Below are positions 25,849 through 33,804 of a stretch of DNA of 64,000 bases, one piece after another. The notes below the pieces were generated by a model that saw only the letters and a list, made by a program, of their open reading frames with translations, made no database searches and was not told the DNA's origin. Where the stretch lies: positions 310,001-374,000 of the forward strand of contig NZ_JAGIZA010000004.1 in the NCBI RefSeq assembly GCF_017813365.1, in the 5' to 3' direction. Each line of letters begins with the position of its first letter. The stretch's first letter is position 1. Source of the DNA: Roseomonas indoligenes (GTDB lineage Bacteria > Pseudomonadota > Alphaproteobacteria > Acetobacterales > Acetobacteraceae). Made by a program: the position numbers and the translations under genes.

Positions 25849-26253
25849 TCAGCGCCGGGTCGGGGTTCCCGGCGCAGGGGTCGGGGCCGGACGGGGCGTC
25901 GCGGTGGGCGAGTTCGCGCCCCGCACGCAGTCGGCCGCCATGCGGTCGCGGTCATAGACCTGGGCGAACTGGTCCGAGATGACCTGCGGCCCGAGATAGG
26001 AGGTGGTGCCGATGCGGGCGTTGTAGTCATCCTGCCGCATCAGCTGGCCCCGGTCGCGGAAGCGGACCACGCGCTCGGCATCCGCCATGCAGGCGGCCGC
26101 ACGGTCGGAGCGGGCGGCGTCGCCCCCGGCATTGGGTACGCCGGCGCGCGACGCAACGGGCGCGGCCGGCGGCGCGGCGCAGGCCGTCAGGCCGAGCGGC
26201 GCGGCGAGCAGAAGAGCCAGAACCGGGCGCGTCGTCATGGACAGGGACTTCAT
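25849..26253 (-). CDS. Small lipoprotein of unknown function
   Basis: A 134-residue putative lipoprotein. The signal (residues 1-25) ends in the lipobox LTAC. The mature protein has conserved-looking segments DRAAACMADAERVVRFRDR and QVISDQFAQVYDRDRMAADC with a Cys pair that could form a disulfide, then a Pro/Thr-rich tail. I do not recognise the family. Its ATG overlaps the stop of the upstream gene (ATGA at 26250-26253), which fixes the start and shows translational coupling to the operon. It ends eight bases before the MFS gene. Confidence 0.7.
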   Translation of the reverse strand: MKSLSMTTRPVLALLLAAPLGLTACAAPPAAPVASRAGVPNAGGDAARSDRAAACMADAERVVRFRDRGQLMRQDDYNARIGTTSYLGPQVISDQFAQVYDRDRMAADCVRGANSPTATPRPAPTPAPGTPTRR

Positions 26254-26780
26254 GCGGTCAGCGCTCCGGCCGATTCCTGGGATAGTCGGGGTCGCGCGAG
26301 GCGGCCCCTAAGCCCCTCTTCATCGAAGCGGGCGGCGGCGTCCAGGGGGTGCGTGGCGGCGGCGCGCAGAAGCTCGGGGTGCAGGACCGTTCCTTCGCGT
26401 CCGATGTCGAAATGGCCGCGCAGCCAGTGGGCGCGGCCCATCACCTCAAGCAAGGCGAGGAGGCGCAGCAGCGTGGCAATGCCTTCCGCGTGGTCGAGCC
26501 CGACATGGCGGTCCAGCGCCTCCGCCCAGCAGCAGGCATCGCGGTCTTCCAGCAGCAGGTCCAGAGCCGGCGCGTCTCCCGTTCGTCCCCGGAACCGGAA
26601 GGCGCGCGGCGGCCCTTCCAGGGCGGCATTTGCGGCGTCCCGCGCCGCCTCCCAGGCGCGCAGCAGGGCACGGGGCGGGACGGCGGGGGTGGCCTCGGGG
26701 GCGAAGGGAATGGCGTAGGCGGTCGGCACAGAGGATAGGTGGGGTGCCCCGGCCCGAAGGTCAGGGGCTTGACGATTCAC
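26250..26780 (-). CDS. Unknown protein in the cox-accessory operon
   Basis: A 176-residue soluble protein with no signal, no membrane segment and no motif that I can name. It is rich in Leu, Ala and Arg with an alpha-helical look, has a Cys-Cys pair in EDRDACCWAEALDRHVG near residue 79-95 and closes with a basic tail. The start is GTG, overlapping the stop of the MoeA/MocA-like gene as GTGA, so its synthesis is coupled. Because it is bound into an operon of molybdenum-hydroxylase maturation genes, a role in that pathway is a reasonable guess, but nothing in the sequence proves it. Confidence 0.62.
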   Translation of the reverse strand: MNRQAPDLRAGAPHLSSVPTAYAIPFAPEATPAVPPRALLRAWEAARDAANAALEGPPRAFRFRGRTGDAPALDLLLEDRDACCWAEALDRHVGLDHAEGIATLLRLLALLEVMGRAHWLRGHFDIGREGTVLHPELLRAAATHPLDAAARFDEEGLRGRLARPRLSQESAGALTA

Positions 26781-28399
26781 AGCCCCTTCAGCGTGTCCGC
26801 CGTGTCGAAATCCCGGAGGACGCCGTCGTCGGACATCTCCACGTTGAACAGCCGGTCCGCGTGCAGACCTGTCAGGTGACGCGCGCCGACATCCCCCGAG
26901 ATGCCCAGGATGGCCTCAAAGAACTCACGCCCCCAGAGGACGGGATTGCCCTGCTTGCCCCGGAAGGTCGGCTGGATGATCGCTCGGCCCTCCTCCGGGT
27001 CGAAGGCGGCCAACAGTCGGTCCAGAACGGCCGCCGAGACGAGGGGCATGTCCCCCAGCATCACCAGGACGCCCTCGACATCCGGCGGCAGGGCGGCAAT
27101 CCCCGCCTTGAGCGAAGCGGAAAGTCCCTCGGCATAGTCCTCCGCATGGGTCATGAGCACGGGGCGGCCGGACAGCGCCTCCTCGACCCGCTCGTGCTCG
27201 TGCCCGGTGACGACAAGGACGGGGCGGGCGCGACTGGCCAGTGCGTTCTCCACCACCCGCGCCACCATGGGCCGCCCCTCCCGGTCCGAAACCATCAGCT
27301 TGTTCAGCGGCGCCATGCGACGGGACCGCCCGGCTGCCAGCACGAGGGCCGCCACGCGGCGCGGGCGGCGGGGGGCGGCGACAGGCGCGGTGCGAGGGGC
27401 CTCGCCGCGGGGAAGAGGACGCGTCTCGATCTCCTTCAGAAGGCCGCCGACGCCCATTCGCATCAGTGCCTTCGGCGAGACCGGTACGCCGGCGAAGATC
27501 CGTTCCAGTACCCAGTCGAAGCCGTTCACCTTCGGGCTGCGCGCGCAGCCCGGCAGCACCATGGCCGGGGTCTCCCCGATCCGCCCGAGGCAGAGGAGGT
27601 TGCCGGGGTCCACCGGCATGCCGAAATGCTCGATGGTGCCGCCGGCACGGATGATCGCGGCCGGTGCCACGTCCCGCCGGTCCACCACGGCCGAGGCGCC
27701 CATCACCAGGAGCATCTCCGCCCCGGCCTTGCGGAGGCGGCCCAGAGCCTCGGCGATCGCCGCGGTCTCGTGGGCGCAGCGCTCCGGCGGCAGCATCGTG
27801 CCGGCGAGGGCCTCGATCCTGGTGCGGGTGGCCTCGATCCCGTTCTCGATGACCGCGTCCTTCATCCCCGGCAGCTCGGAGCTCACCAGCCCGACCTTCA
27901 GCGGCCGGAAGGGATGAAGGGAAAGGGCCGCGGCGCCGCGCAGCATGGCCTCGGCGACGTGCAGCGCGCCGCCCGGCACGGCGAAGGGGATCACCTTCAC
28001 CGTCGCCAGCATGTCCTTCGGCTGGACCACCGTGAAGTCGGGCAGGGTGGCGAGTGTAAGGCTCTCGTCCAGCGCGTTCAGCCGGTCCACCAGCGCCGCG
28101 TCCACCCGCAAAAGGCCGGCGGTTTCCGCCAGAAGGTTCACGCGGCCCGTGGCCGCGCGGGTGCGGGCCACCAGGGGGCGGAGCATGGCATTGGCCATGC
28201 GGTCCGCGGCCTCGTCCTCCGGCACGTCGCCGGATTCCAGCCGCGCGGCGACCACCTCAGCGTGGCCGCCGGCACGCAGGGCCTCGACACCCTCCGCGTC
28301 CAGGACGGTGCCCTTCTTCAGCACGCGGTTGGGCAGGCGCAGCGTATGGGCGAGGACGGCGCCGCGCGCCTCCGCCAGCGGGGTGGGACCGAAAATCAT
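26777..28399 (-). CDS. MoeA-like domain fused to MocA-type nucleotidyltransferase (molybdopterin cytidylyltransferase)
   Basis: A 540-residue fusion. The first part (about residues 1-335) is a molybdopterin-binding, MoeA/CinA-like module (AGAEMLLVMGASAVVDRRD near 228). The second part (about 345-540) is a MobA/MocA nucleotidyltransferase, with LVLAAGRSRRMAPLNKLM near 350 and a Mg-binding MLGDMPLV near 445. The stop and start overlap its neighbours by ATGA and GTGA. The predicted product is the cytidine-dinucleotide form of the cofactor used by xanthine- and CO-dehydrogenases, since the enzyme sits among Cox accessory genes. Fused versions of this sort occur in other proteobacteria. CTP against GTP specificity cannot be read with certainty. 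Confidence 0.8.
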   Translation of the reverse strand: MIFGPTPLAEARGAVLAHTLRLPNRVLKKGTVLDAEGVEALRAGGHAEVVAARLESGDVPEDEAADRMANAMLRPLVARTRAATGRVNLLAETAGLLRVDAALVDRLNALDESLTLATLPDFTVVQPKDMLATVKVIPFAVPGGALHVAEAMLRGAAALSLHPFRPLKVGLVSSELPGMKDAVIENGIEATRTRIEALAGTMLPPERCAHETAAIAEALGRLRKAGAEMLLVMGASAVVDRRDVAPAAIIRAGGTIEHFGMPVDPGNLLCLGRIGETPAMVLPGCARSPKVNGFDWVLERIFAGVPVSPKALMRMGVGGLLKEIETRPLPRGEAPRTAPVAAPRRPRRVAALVLAAGRSRRMAPLNKLMVSDREGRPMVARVVENALASRARPVLVVTGHEHERVEEALSGRPVLMTHAEDYAEGLSASLKAGIAALPPDVEGVLVMLGDMPLVSAAVLDRLLAAFDPEEGRAIIQPTFRGKQGNPVLWGREFFEAILGISGDVGARHLTGLHADRLFNVEMSDDGVLRDFDTADTLKGL

Positions 28400-29094
28400 C
28401 CGAGCTTCCCGCCAAGGAGTTTTCCGCGGCGGGCCGCAACGACCTGGGCGACGATGGAGAGGGCGATCTCCGGCGCCGTCACGGCACCGATATCCAGCCC
28501 GACCGGGGCGTTGATGCGGGCGATGGCCTCGGTGCCGTGCCCCGCCTCCTGCAGCCGCGCGACGCGCTTGGCATGGGTGCGGCGGCTGCCGAGGGCGCCG
28601 ATGTAGAAAGCGCCGGACCGCAACGCCACGTCCAGCGCCGGGTCGTCCAGCTTCGGGTCGTGGGTCAGGGTCACGATCGCCGTGCGGCTATCCGGGCGCA
28701 GCGCCTCCAGCGCCTCGTCCGGCCATTCCGTGACCAGCTCGGCATCGGCGGCAAAGCGCTCCTCCGTCGCGAAGGCCCGGCGGGGATCGACGATGATCAC
28801 GGAGAAGCCCGCCGCGGCGGCCATGGGGACCAGGGCCTGGGCGACGTGGACGGCCCCGACCACGATCATCCGCGGCGGCGGGGTCTGCGGCTGGACGAAC
28901 CAGGTCTCCTCCCCGACCGTCACCGGCCCGGCCTTGTCCGCCAGCAGCGCCGCTTCGGCGGCCTCGGCCAGGGCAGGGGGCAGGGCCTCGTCGGGATGCA
29001 GGCACTGGGCGCCGTCCGGCATTCGCGTGAGCAGTGCCACCGGCCGCCGCGTTGCGCGGGCGGCCTGAAGGATTTCCAGGGTCTCGGGCGTCAC
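28396..29094 (-). CDS. XdhC-family protein, C-terminal Rossmann domain
   Basis: A 232-residue XdhC/CoxI-type protein. The conserved C-terminal domain (PF13478-like) is complete, from PRMIVVGAVHVAQALVPMAAA near residue 75 to the IGAxGSRRTHAKR stretch near 166 and AVTAPEIALSIVAQVVAARRG at the end. XdhC proteins bind and sulfurate the molybdenum cofactor and hand it to the large subunit of the hydroxylase. The N-terminal XdhC domain is a separate gene next door, with which this one overlaps by four bases (ATGA). The two therefore make up the family's usual architecture in split form. Confidence 0.86.
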   Translation of the reverse strand: MTPETLEILQAARATRRPVALLTRMPDGAQCLHPDEALPPALAEAAEAALLADKAGPVTVGEETWFVQPQTPPPRMIVVGAVHVAQALVPMAAAAGFSVIIVDPRRAFATEERFAADAELVTEWPDEALEALRPDSRTAIVTLTHDPKLDDPALDVALRSGAFYIGALGSRRTHAKRVARLQEAGHGTEAIARINAPVGLDIGAVTAPEIALSIVAQVVAARRGKLLGGKLG

Positions 29095-29411
29095 GCCAGG
29101 GGTTCCACGAAGACTTTGAGCTTGCCGCCGCAGGCCAGCCCCACCTCCCAGGCGCGCTCATCCGTGATGCCGAAATCCAGCAGCTGCGGCGTGCCGGTCT
29201 TCATTACCTGCTGCGCCACGTCAGCCACCGCACCCTCGATGCAGCCGCCCGAGACAGAACCGGCCAGGCGGCCGCTTACCGTCACGGCAAGGCGTGACCC
29301 TGCCGGCCGGGGCGAGGAACCCCAGGTCTCCACCACAGTGGCCAGGGCCACGCTCTCTCCCTCCGCGCGCCAGGCGCGGGCGGTCTCCAGGATGTCCTCG
29401 GTGCCGCTCAT
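29091..29411 (-). CDS. XdhC/CoxI N-terminal domain protein
   Basis: A 106-residue protein that is just the XdhC_CoxI domain (PF02625-like). It has the family signatures TVVETWGSSPRPAGSRLAV near residues 25-43 and SGGCIEGAV near 54-62. Together with the following XdhC protein it completes the usual architecture. It overlaps both neighbours by four bases. It is not a fragment left by decay: the open frame has a normal start and stop and the two domains are in the same order as in unsplit XdhC. Confidence 0.84.
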   Translation of the reverse strand: MSGTEDILETARAWRAEGESVALATVVETWGSSPRPAGSRLAVTVSGRLAGSVSGGCIEGAVADVAQQVMKTGTPQLLDFGITDERAWEVGLACGGKLKVFVEPLA

Positions 29412-30565
29412 GCAGGCCTCCCGTCGCGGCGCCCGTCACCCGAGAGAGTGGCGACCAGGGCGCGCAGGCTGTTGAGGTTATGCACCTGGCGATGCTCATG
29501 CACATGGGGGAGGAGGGCACGTATGCCCGCCGCGCGGGGCTGGAACCCGGCATAGCGCAGGAGAGGGTTCAGCCAGATCAGCCGCCGGCAGGAATGGCGC
29601 AGCCGTTCCGCGGCTTCTGAGAGCCCCTCTGCCCCGCCGCGGTCCAGTCCATCGGTGATCAGCAGCACGACCGCGCCCTGGCCCAGCACGCGCCGGGCCC
29701 AAAGGCGGTTGAAGCGGTCCAGCGCCTCCGCGATCCGGGTGCCGCCGGACCAGTCCGGCAGGATGTGCGACACGGCCTGGAACGCCACCTCCGGGTCGCG
29801 GTTCCGGAGCGCGCGGGTCACATTGGTCAGGCGCGTGCCGAAGACGAAGCTATGGACCCGGGCGCGGTCGTTCTCCACCGCGTGCATGAAATGCAGCAGG
29901 ATCTGCGCGTAACGAGCCATGCTTCCCGAAACATCGCAGACAAGGACCAGCGGCGGCGGGCGGCTGACCCGGCGCCGCCGCTCGATCCGCGCGATCTCGC
30001 CGCCGAGCCGCATGGAGGCGCGGATGGTCGCGCGCAGGTCGGCGCGGGGGCCGGTCGGGTCCGGGCGGAAGCGGCGGGTGGGGCGTTCGGCGAGGGGCAG
30101 GACCAGGCGGCGGATCTGCCGTTTCGCCTCGGCCAGTTCCTCGGCCGACATGGCCTCAAAATCCAGCCGGTTCAGCCGCTCCTGGTCCGACGTGGTGAGA
30201 GCCGCATCCTCGCGCCGTTCCGGCGCCCCGGCCGGGTCCACAGGCGGCGCTGCGCCGGGCATGGCCTCCGCAGCGCGGCGGGCGGCCGGGGGCGCCGCTT
30301 CCGGTGGCTCGTCATGCGGGCCGGAGGCACGGATCGGGGTGTCGGGATTGCGCCAGAACAGGTCGAAGGCTGAGTCGAAGACCTCGAAGTGGTCCCGGCG
30401 GTGGATCATGGTCGCCCGCAGCGCCGCGCGGAAAGCGGCGCGGTCAGAGAGCGGGACATGGGACAGCGCCTCGGCGGCGGATAGGGACTCCGCAGGGCCG
30501 ACCGGAAGTCCGGCGCGGCGGAGCACCCGCCCGAAGGCGAGGAGATTCGGGGCCAGCGCGCTCAG
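29408..30565 (-). CDS. VWA-domain protein CoxE
   Basis: A protein of about 385 residues in the CoxE family. The N-terminal LAPNLLAFGRVLRRAGLPVGPAE is conserved in the family, and a C-terminal von Willebrand A domain carries the MIDAS motif DVSGS near residue 212 and the ITDGLDRGG loop near 302. CoxE partners with the MoxR/CoxD ATPase to insert copper or sulfur into the CO-dehydrogenase active site. The start is not certain: no ATG or GTG lies at the family N-terminus; a CTG at 30565, with GGGAGG about seven bases before it, overlaps the moxR stop and fits best. The open frame is much longer upstream, but is antisense of moxR. Confidence 0.8.
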   Translation of the reverse strand: MSALAPNLLAFGRVLRRAGLPVGPAESLSAAEALSHVPLSDRAAFRAALRATMIHRRDHFEVFDSAFDLFWRNPDTPIRASGPHDEPPEAAPPAARRAAEAMPGAAPPVDPAGAPERREDAALTTSDQERLNRLDFEAMSAEELAEAKRQIRRLVLPLAERPTRRFRPDPTGPRADLRATIRASMRLGGEIARIERRRRVSRPPPLVLVCDVSGSMARYAQILLHFMHAVENDRARVHSFVFGTRLTNVTRALRNRDPEVAFQAVSHILPDWSGGTRIAEALDRFNRLWARRVLGQGAVVLLITDGLDRGGAEGLSEAAERLRHSCRRLIWLNPLLRYAGFQPRAAGIRALLPHVHEHRQVHNLNSLRALVATLSGDGRRDGRPA

Positions 30566-31464
30566 GACGCCGCCTCCCGCGCCTCCTCCACGCGGCGGGC
30601 CAACTCGGCCCCGCGCAGGCGCGCGATGTCGTCCTGGTACTTCAGCAACACGCCGAGGGTGGCTTCGGCCGCGGCCGGCTCCAGTTCCCGCCGGTCCAGC
30701 GCGGTCAGCGCTCGGGCCCAGTCCACCGTCTCCGCCACGCCCGGCGGCTTGAAGAAGGAATCGCCATCCCGCAGTCCCTGCACGAAGGCGACGACCTGGG
30801 CGGAGAGGGCGGCCGGCACCTCCGGCGCGCGGCGGGCGAGGATGGCCCTTTCCCGCGCGGCGTCCGGATAATCCACCCAGTGGTAGAGGCAACGACGGCG
30901 GATGGCGTCGTGCACCTCGCGCGTGCGGTTGGAGGTGATGACGACCACGGGCGGGGTCTCGGCACGGATGGTGCCGAGTTCGGGCACCGTGATCTGGAAG
31001 TCGGCCAGCACCTCCAGCAGGAAGGCCTCGAAAGGCTCATCCGCGCGGTCCAGCTCGTCGATCAGCAGCAGGGCGGGGCTGCCTTCCAGAGCCTGGAGCA
31101 GCGGGCGTGGCTCGAGGAAGCGGCGGTCGTAGAGGCCGCGCTCCAATGCTGCCCGGTCCGCCTCCTGCGCCGCCTCGGACAGGCGGATCGCCATCAGCTG
31201 GCGCGCGTGGTTCCACTCATAGGCGGCGGAGGCGAGGTCCATGCCGTCATGGCATTGCAACCGCACCAGCCGGCGCGGCAGCTGGGAGGCCAGCACCTTC
31301 GCGATCTCGGTCTTCCCCGTGCCGGGCTCGCCCTCCAGCAGAAGGGGGCGGCCCATCGCGAGTGCCAGGTGGACGGTTGTGGCGAGGGCCCGGTCGGCGA
31401 CGTAGCCGCCAGCCTCCAGCAGCGCCTGCGTGGCGCCGACGTCCCTGGGCGGGAACTCAGCCAA
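30562..31464 (-). CDS. MoxR/CoxD-type AAA+ ATPase
   Basis: A 300-residue MoxR-family AAA+ ATPase. Walker A is EGEPGTGKTEIAK near residues 44-56, Walker B LLIDELDRAD near 132, and the sensor and arginine region (SNRTREVHDAIRRRCLYHWV) lies near 175-195. In aerobic CO dehydrogenase maturation CoxD works with CoxE as an unfolding or remodelling machine on the apo-enzyme. It overlaps the CoxG gene by eight bases and the CoxE gene by about four. Its length and position are what is expected for CoxD in a Cox-type cluster. Confidence 0.88.
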   Translation of the reverse strand: MAEFPPRDVGATQALLEAGGYVADRALATTVHLALAMGRPLLLEGEPGTGKTEIAKVLASQLPRRLVRLQCHDGMDLASAAYEWNHARQLMAIRLSEAAQEADRAALERGLYDRRFLEPRPLLQALEGSPALLLIDELDRADEPFEAFLLEVLADFQITVPELGTIRAETPPVVVITSNRTREVHDAIRRRCLYHWVDYPDAARERAILARRAPEVPAALSAQVVAFVQGLRDGDSFFKPPGVAETVDWARALTALDRRELEPAAAEATLGVLLKYQDDIARLRGAELARRVEEAREAAS

Positions 31465-32173
31465 TGACGAAGAGCAGCCCGAGGATCACGAGGAAGACCG
31501 CGCCGCCAAGCCAAAGGTTGATCGGCAGCCCGAAGGGCTCCCGCGGGATCGCGTCCAGCATTGCGGCGAGGTTCCCCTTGGCGGCGCCGGGGCGAAGCGC
31601 GGCCATGGCGGTCTGGCGCGGCTCGATCGGCTGTCCGGTGCTGGCGACGGACGGCCCCGTGGTAGGCACCATGTCCGGTGCCGCGGCCGCGGCGGTCGCG
31701 GGACCGGCCGCAGAGGCGGGAACCGTCTCGGCCGCGGCCACCTGGGCGGCGAAGCGGTCGAAGAACTGGTCGGCCATCTGGCGGGCGGTGCTGTCCACCA
31801 GCCGCGCGCCGAGCTGCGCCATCTTGCCGCCGACCTGGGCCTTCACATTGTAGTTCAGCACCGTCGTGGAGGGGCCCTCAGACACCAGCCCCACATCGGC
31901 GCCGCCGCGGGCGAAGCCCATCGCGCCGCCCTGGCCTTCGCCGGTGATGGTGTAACCCTCGGGCGGATTGATGTTGGTCAGCGTGACCTTGCCGCCGAAC
32001 TTGGCGGACATCGGCCCGATCCGGACCGCGACCTTGGCCGCGAAGCTGTCCGGACCCGTCCGCTCCACCGACTCGCATCCGGGGATGCTGGCCTGGAGCA
32101 CGGCGGGGTCGTTCAACGCCTCCCAGACGCGCTCGCGCGGCGCCTCGATGCGGCGGCTCCCCGTCATGTCCAT
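31457..32173 (-). CDS. CoxG-like SRPBCC protein with C-terminal membrane anchor
   Basis: A 238-residue CoxG (PF06240-like) protein. Residues 1-148 form an SRPBCC fold with MTGSRRIEAPRERVWEALND at the start and SIPGCESVERTG near 28-40. A Pro/Ala/Thr linker follows, and then a single C-terminal membrane helix (residues about 218-237). CoxG binds menaquinone-like lipids in mycobacterial CO dehydrogenase and recruits the complex to the membrane; here it is the first gene of a nine-gene operon. The next gene, moxR, overlaps it by eight bases. Confidence 0.86.
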   Translation of the reverse strand: MDMTGSRRIEAPRERVWEALNDPAVLQASIPGCESVERTGPDSFAAKVAVRIGPMSAKFGGKVTLTNINPPEGYTITGEGQGGAMGFARGGADVGLVSEGPSTTVLNYNVKAQVGGKMAQLGARLVDSTARQMADQFFDRFAAQVAAAETVPASAAGPATAAAAAPDMVPTTGPSVASTGQPIEPRQTAMAALRPGAAKGNLAAMLDAIPREPFGLPINLWLGGAVFLVILGLLFVIG

Positions 32174-32389
32174 GCCCGTCGCTCCCCGTGCTGTTCTGTC
32201 CCGCGGCGCAAGCTAGGGGAGGGCAGGGGAGGTGGGAAGGGGGCCTACCGGACCGGTGCACCCGGCCGGGTCGCGCGGTCTGGCCGCCCGGGGAGGGCGG
32301 GTGTAGCCTGCCGGCGACTGAAGACGCCGGCCGTTCCGGCGCCCCGACGGGGCCGCGTTCGCCCCGTGCCACGCCCGGGAGGTTCCCAG

Positions 32390-33310
32390 ATGCCATATGT
32401 GATCGGCGACGACCTGCCGGATATCCCGGCCGGCCAGCGCTTCCGCGCGCTGCTGGACCGGCCGGGGATCCTGCGAATGCCCGGCGCGCACACCGGCATG
32501 GCGGCGCTGCTGGCGAAGCGGGCGGGGTTCGAGGCGCTCTACGTCTCCGGCGCCGCCATGTCCGCCAATATGGGCCTCCCCGATCTCGGCATGATCACCG
32601 TGGAGGACGTGTGCTGGCACGTCCGCCAGGTGTCCCGTGCCTCCTCCCTGCCCGCCCTGGTGGACGGCGACACGGGCTATGGCGAGGCGCTGAACGTCAT
32701 GAACATGGTCCGCTCCTTCGAGGACGCCGGGGCGGCCGCGGTGCAGCTCGAGGATCAGCTGCTGCCGAAGAAGTGCGGGCACCTGAACGACAAGAAGCTC
32801 GCCGACCCGCACGATTTCGCGGCCAAGATCGCCGCCGCCCGGCGTGCCCGGAAGCACCTCTACATCATCGCCCGCACGGATGCGGCCGCGAGCGAGGGCA
32901 TGGATGGCGCGGTCGGCCGGGCCAAGCTCTTCATGGAGGCCGGGGCGGACGCGATCTTCCCCGAGGCCCTGAACACCGCTGAGATGTTCCGCGAGTTCGC
33001 CCGCCGCATGCCCGGCGTCAAGCTGCTGGCGAACATGACGGAGTTCGGCCGCACGCCCTTCTTCACGGACCAGGAGTTCGAGGCGATGGGCTATGCCATG
33101 GTGATCTGGCCCGTCTCGCACCTTCGCGTCGCCAACCGTGCGATGGAGGAACTCTACGCCGCTATCAACCGCGATGGCGGCACGCAGGGCATGGTGGATC
33201 GGATGCAGACCCGGGCGCAGCTCTATGACGCGATCGGCTATCATGAGTACGAGGCGCTGGATTCCACCCTCGTCAGAACCGTGATCCCCGAGGGGATGCC
33301 GCAGCGATGA
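32390..33310 (+). CDS. Isocitrate lyase/PEP mutase superfamily protein (PrpB-like)
   Basis: A 306-residue member of the superfamily that holds methylisocitrate lyase PrpB and oxaloacetate decarboxylases. PrpB splits 2-methylisocitrate into pyruvate and succinate. It has the Mg-binding VDGDTGYGE near residue 88-96, EDQ near 119, the catalytic-loop KKCGH near 125-129 and HLRVANRA near 245. The PrpB signature KKCGH is kept, which favours lyase over decarboxylase activity. The ATG at 32390 has GGGAGG eight bases upstream; the long open frame before it overlaps coxG. The following DUF192 gene overlaps it by four bases. Confidence 0.85.
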   Translation: MPYVIGDDLPDIPAGQRFRALLDRPGILRMPGAHTGMAALLAKRAGFEALYVSGAAMSANMGLPDLGMITVEDVCWHVRQVSRASSLPALVDGDTGYGEALNVMNMVRSFEDAGAAAVQLEDQLLPKKCGHLNDKKLADPHDFAAKIAAARRARKHLYIIARTDAAASEGMDGAVGRAKLFMEAGADAIFPEALNTAEMFREFARRMPGVKLLANMTEFGRTPFFTDQEFEAMGYAMVIWPVSHLRVANRAMEELYAAINRDGGTQGMVDRMQTRAQLYDAIGYHEYEALDSTLVRTVIPEGMPQR

Positions 33311-33783
33311 ACCGGCGTTCGCTCCTTGGCCTTGCCCTGGCCGGCGCCTTGGCCTCTGGCGGCGCGCTGGCCCAGGAGGGGCCGCAGCCGAAGCTGCCGA
33401 CAGAGCCGCTGGTCATCGTGACGCATGATGGCAAGCGGCACGAGTTCCAGGTGGAAATGGCGCTGGCGCCGGACCAGCAGATGGTGGGGCTGATGTTCCG
33501 CCCTTCGGTAGCCCCGACGGAGGGCATGCTCTTCGACTGGGGCCAGCCCCGCGAGAGCACGATGTGGATGCGCAACACCATCACCTCGCTGGACATGCTG
33601 TTCATCACGGCCAACGGGACGGTGCTCCGGATCGCCGAGCGCACGGTGCCGCGAAGCCTTGCCACCATCAGCTCCAACGGCCCGGTGCGGGCGACGCTCG
33701 AACTGGCGGCCGGCACGGCGGAGCGCCTTGGCATTCGCGTGGGCGACAAGGTGGAGCAGCGAATCTTCGGGACTGCGCGTTAG
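33307..33783 (+). CDS. DUF192 exported protein
   Basis: A 158-residue DUF192 (COG1430) protein with a signal peptide to about residue 22 (ASGGALAQ). Family features are PDQQMVGLMFRPSVAPTEGMLFDW near residues 54-77 and MWMRNTITSLDMLFITANG near 87-105. The biochemical role of DUF192 is unknown; one structure shows a small beta barrel. It overlaps the PrpB-like gene by four bases (ATGA), which suggests coupled translation but no evident shared role. Confidence 0.85.
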   Translation: MNRRSLLGLALAGALASGGALAQEGPQPKLPTEPLVIVTHDGKRHEFQVEMALAPDQQMVGLMFRPSVAPTEGMLFDWGQPRESTMWMRNTITSLDMLFITANGTVLRIAERTVPRSLATISSNGPVRATLELAAGTAERLGIRVGDKVEQRIFGTAR

Positions 33784-33804
33784 CCTCCCAACCGGAGGTT
33801 GCAC

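Noticed and set aside
26630-28606. Frame antisense to the MoeA/MocA gene.
   Set aside because: No motif; strong overlap with a coupled operon gene.
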